From DASTGO01 sp035719045 (lineage in GTDB: Bacteria > Actinomycetota > Actinomycetes > Actinomycetales > Kineosporiaceae), in the NCBI GenBank assembly GCA_035719045.1, contig DASTGO010000108.1, positions 1 to 23,289 on the forward strand: DNA of 23,289 bases. Reading direction: 5' to 3'. Positions 22,069-23,289 of the stretch are shown here, in pieces (position 1 is the first letter of the stretch; every line of letters starts with the position of its first letter). The position numbers were made by a program, and so were the translations under genes. The notes under the pieces are model-generated. The model saw only the letters and a program-made list of their open reading frames with translations, was not told where the DNA came from and did no database searches.

Positions 22069-22112
22069 TGTCTGCAGTCCCATCTCGGGAACACTGATTC
22101 ATCGTCAGCCCG

Positions 22113-22213
22113 ACCGCGCCCGGGGGGTCGGTCACCGCGCCCGGGGGTCGGTCACCGGGGTCGGGGGTCGGTCACCGGGCCCGGGGGTCGGTCACCGGGC
22201 CCGGGGGTCGGTC
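22113..22213. repeat. 20-bp tandem array, about 5 copies
   Basis: Period exactly 20 bp in frame from 22121: copies at 22121, 22141, 22161 and 22181, a partial copy at 22201, and a partial one before 22121. The core is GGGGGTCGGTCACCG. Copies differ only in the C/G-rich spacer. The array ends 28 bp beyond the stop of the minus-strand CgeB-like gene and gives regularly spaced G-runs on the plus strand. Confidence 0.9.
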
Positions 22214-22240
22214 CGGGGTCAAGGCCCGGGTGCCGCGGGC

Positions 22241-23289
22241 TCAGGCGTGGCGCAGCCGGTGCACCTCGTCCAGCAGGGTGCGTGCCCGGGCGTCGAACGA
22301 GTGGTCCGTCGCGACCCGGCCCGCCAGTTCCCGGCGCCTGGCCGGTTCCGGGAAACCGTCCGGGACGGTGCGAACCAGGCGGACCAGTTCGTCGGGGTCC
22401 TCGAAGGTCCGCACCAGCCCGCCGAACAGTTCCTGCGTCCCCGGGATGTGGTCGCTGACGATCCGGGCCCCGCAGGCAGCGGCGTCGAACAGCCGGTTGG
22501 AGTAGAACCCTTCGGCGCGCATGTCGTCCCAGTGATCGTTGAGCACCACCCCGGCCGAGGCGTAGGCGGCGGCCAGTCGCTCGTTCGGGACGTGCCGGCC
22601 ACGCACCCGGCCCGGTCCGAGGAAGCGGTCCCACCTGTCGCCGTAGATCGCCACGTCCACCCCGGCGGCCAGCAGATCGCGGACCACCGGACGGAACACG
22701 TTGCGGGAGTTGCCGACGAACAGCACCGCATCCCCGGTGTCCGGGGGCGCCGCATCCGGATGGAACCGTTCCGGGTCGGTGCACTGCAGCAGGGGCAGCA
22801 CCTCGACCCCGGCTCGCACCCCGGCCCGCTGCGCCCAGACCGTCGACGCGGCGAACACCCGGTGCTGGGCACGCAACTCGTCGTCGGTGACGTCGCCCGG
22901 GTGGGAGATCACCCACATCAGCCGGACCACCCCGGGGCAGCCGTCATGGCCGTGCCCGTGCTGCCCATGCCCGAGGTGGTCCCCGGTCCGCTGTCCGGCG
23001 GGGCAGGGCCCGGGAGCCGCCTCCAGCCCGCGCAGCACCAGGACCACATCCTCCGGCTGGGTGGCGGGCAGTCCCATCGCCGGCCGGTGGTCGATCGCCG
23101 CCCGCTGGCCGAGCCGTTCCAGGGCGGCAGCCAGCGCCTGGGCGAAGTGCAGGTCTCCCCAGCGAACGGCATCCGGCCCCACGGGCAGCGCCGTCTTGAT
23201 GGTCCAGCACAGCACCGGCCCGGAGACCTGAGCACGCGCACCAGCCCCGGCGACCCGCGCGGCCACCACATCCCCCGGCCCGGCAGCCT
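22241..23289 (-). CDS. CgeB-like glycosyltransferase, 5' end possibly outside the window
   Basis: At least 342 aa. GTG 23269 is the first start visible, but the frame stays open to the right edge, so the true start may lie outside. The C-terminal half matches the CgeB/Glyco_trans_1_2 group of GT-B enzymes: AVLFVGNSRNVFRPVVRDLL, VAIYGDRWDRFLG, ERLAAAYASAGVVLNDHWDD, EGFYSNRLFDAAACGARIVS and IPGTQELFG. The N-terminal part begins the fold at CWTIKTALP with WGDLHFAQALAAAL. Between VVLVLRGLE and VISHP there is an odd segment with a His/Gly cluster (HLGHGQHGHGHDG) flanked by cysteines, which looks like an insertion. The protein is soluble and cytoplasmic. It probably adds a sugar to the surface polymer; donor and acceptor are unknown. 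Confidence 0.85.
   Translation of the reverse strand, partial: AAGPGDVVAARVAGAGARAQVSGPVLCWTIKTALPVGPDAVRWGDLHFAQALAAALERLGQRAAIDHRPAMGLPATQPEDVVLVLRGLEAAPGPCPAGQRTGDHLGHGQHGHGHDGCPGVVRLMWVISHPGDVTDDELRAQHRVFAASTVWAQRAGVRAGVEVLPLLQCTDPERFHPDAAPPDTGDAVLFVGNSRNVFRPVVRDLLAAGVDVAIYGDRWDRFLGPGRVRGRHVPNERLAAAYASAGVVLNDHWDDMRAEGFYSNRLFDAAACGARIVSDHIPGTQELFGGLVRTFEDPDELVRLVRTVPDGFPEPARRRELAGRVATDHSFDARARTLLDEVHRLRHA

Larger units (their letters stand above)
21641..22240. other. Repeat-rich intergenic region between convergent genes, 600 bp
   Basis: No supported gene. A plus-strand frame of 82 codons (TTG 21651 to 21899) shows no family motif and no ribosome site. The right half holds a 23-bp tandem repeat (22012-22068) and a 20-bp tandem array (22113-22213). 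Composition in the left part is lower in GC than the flanking glycan genes and similar to the AbiEi-like gene. Confidence 0.6.

Noticed and set aside
22113..22213. Tandem array as a CRISPR
   Set aside because: The repeats are 20 bp head to tail with no unique spacers and no cas genes nearby.

Overview
The window is very GC-rich, densely coded DNA with GTG and TTG starts, a predicted F420-dependent oxidoreductase and actinobacterial-type TANNNT -10 boxes placed directly ahead of start codons. It looks like the chromosome of an actinobacterium; genus and species cannot be fixed from the sequence alone. No tRNA, rRNA, transposase, CRISPR array or phage gene was seen.

Most of the window is a cell-surface polysaccharide locus. 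From left to right it holds: the 3' end of an unrecognised gene (1-853); a WsaF-like GT4 rhamnosyltransferase (883-2199); rmlA for dTDP-glucose (2264-3136); a minus-strand pair of an unknown 191-aa protein and a MurG-like glycosyltransferase (3148-4865); a DUF2142-like polytopic protein with a coupled 52-aa single-TM protein (5210-6816); an LCP-family glycopolymer ligase on the minus strand (6909-8678); a second DUF2142-like paralog with a coupled 78-aa single-TM protein (8931-10663); and a minus-strand run of DUF2142 protein, DPM-like GT2, DUF2304 protein and Wzx-type flippase (14876 down to 10720).

From 15048 on come an acyl-CoA dehydrogenase, a GT-C membrane glycosyltransferase with a damaged middle, an F420-type LLM oxidoreductase, UDP-glucose 6-dehydrogenase, a frameshifted AbiEi-like gene, and a CgeB-like glycosyltransferase that runs off the right edge. 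The intergenic DNA from 20279 to 22240 is rich in tandem and inverted repeats and differs from the rest of the window.

Working model (inference): nucleotide sugars from RmlA and UDP-glucose dehydrogenase feed cytoplasmic glycosyltransferases. GT2 charges a polyprenyl carrier, the flippase exports lipid-linked oligosaccharide, the DUF2142 and GT-C proteins add sugars outside the membrane, and LCP attaches the polymer to peptidoglycan. The least described parts are the two DUF2142-like/small-TM gene pairs flanking the LCP gene. Eight genes have a TANNNT-like box 6-8 nt before the start codon, consistent with leaderless transcription.
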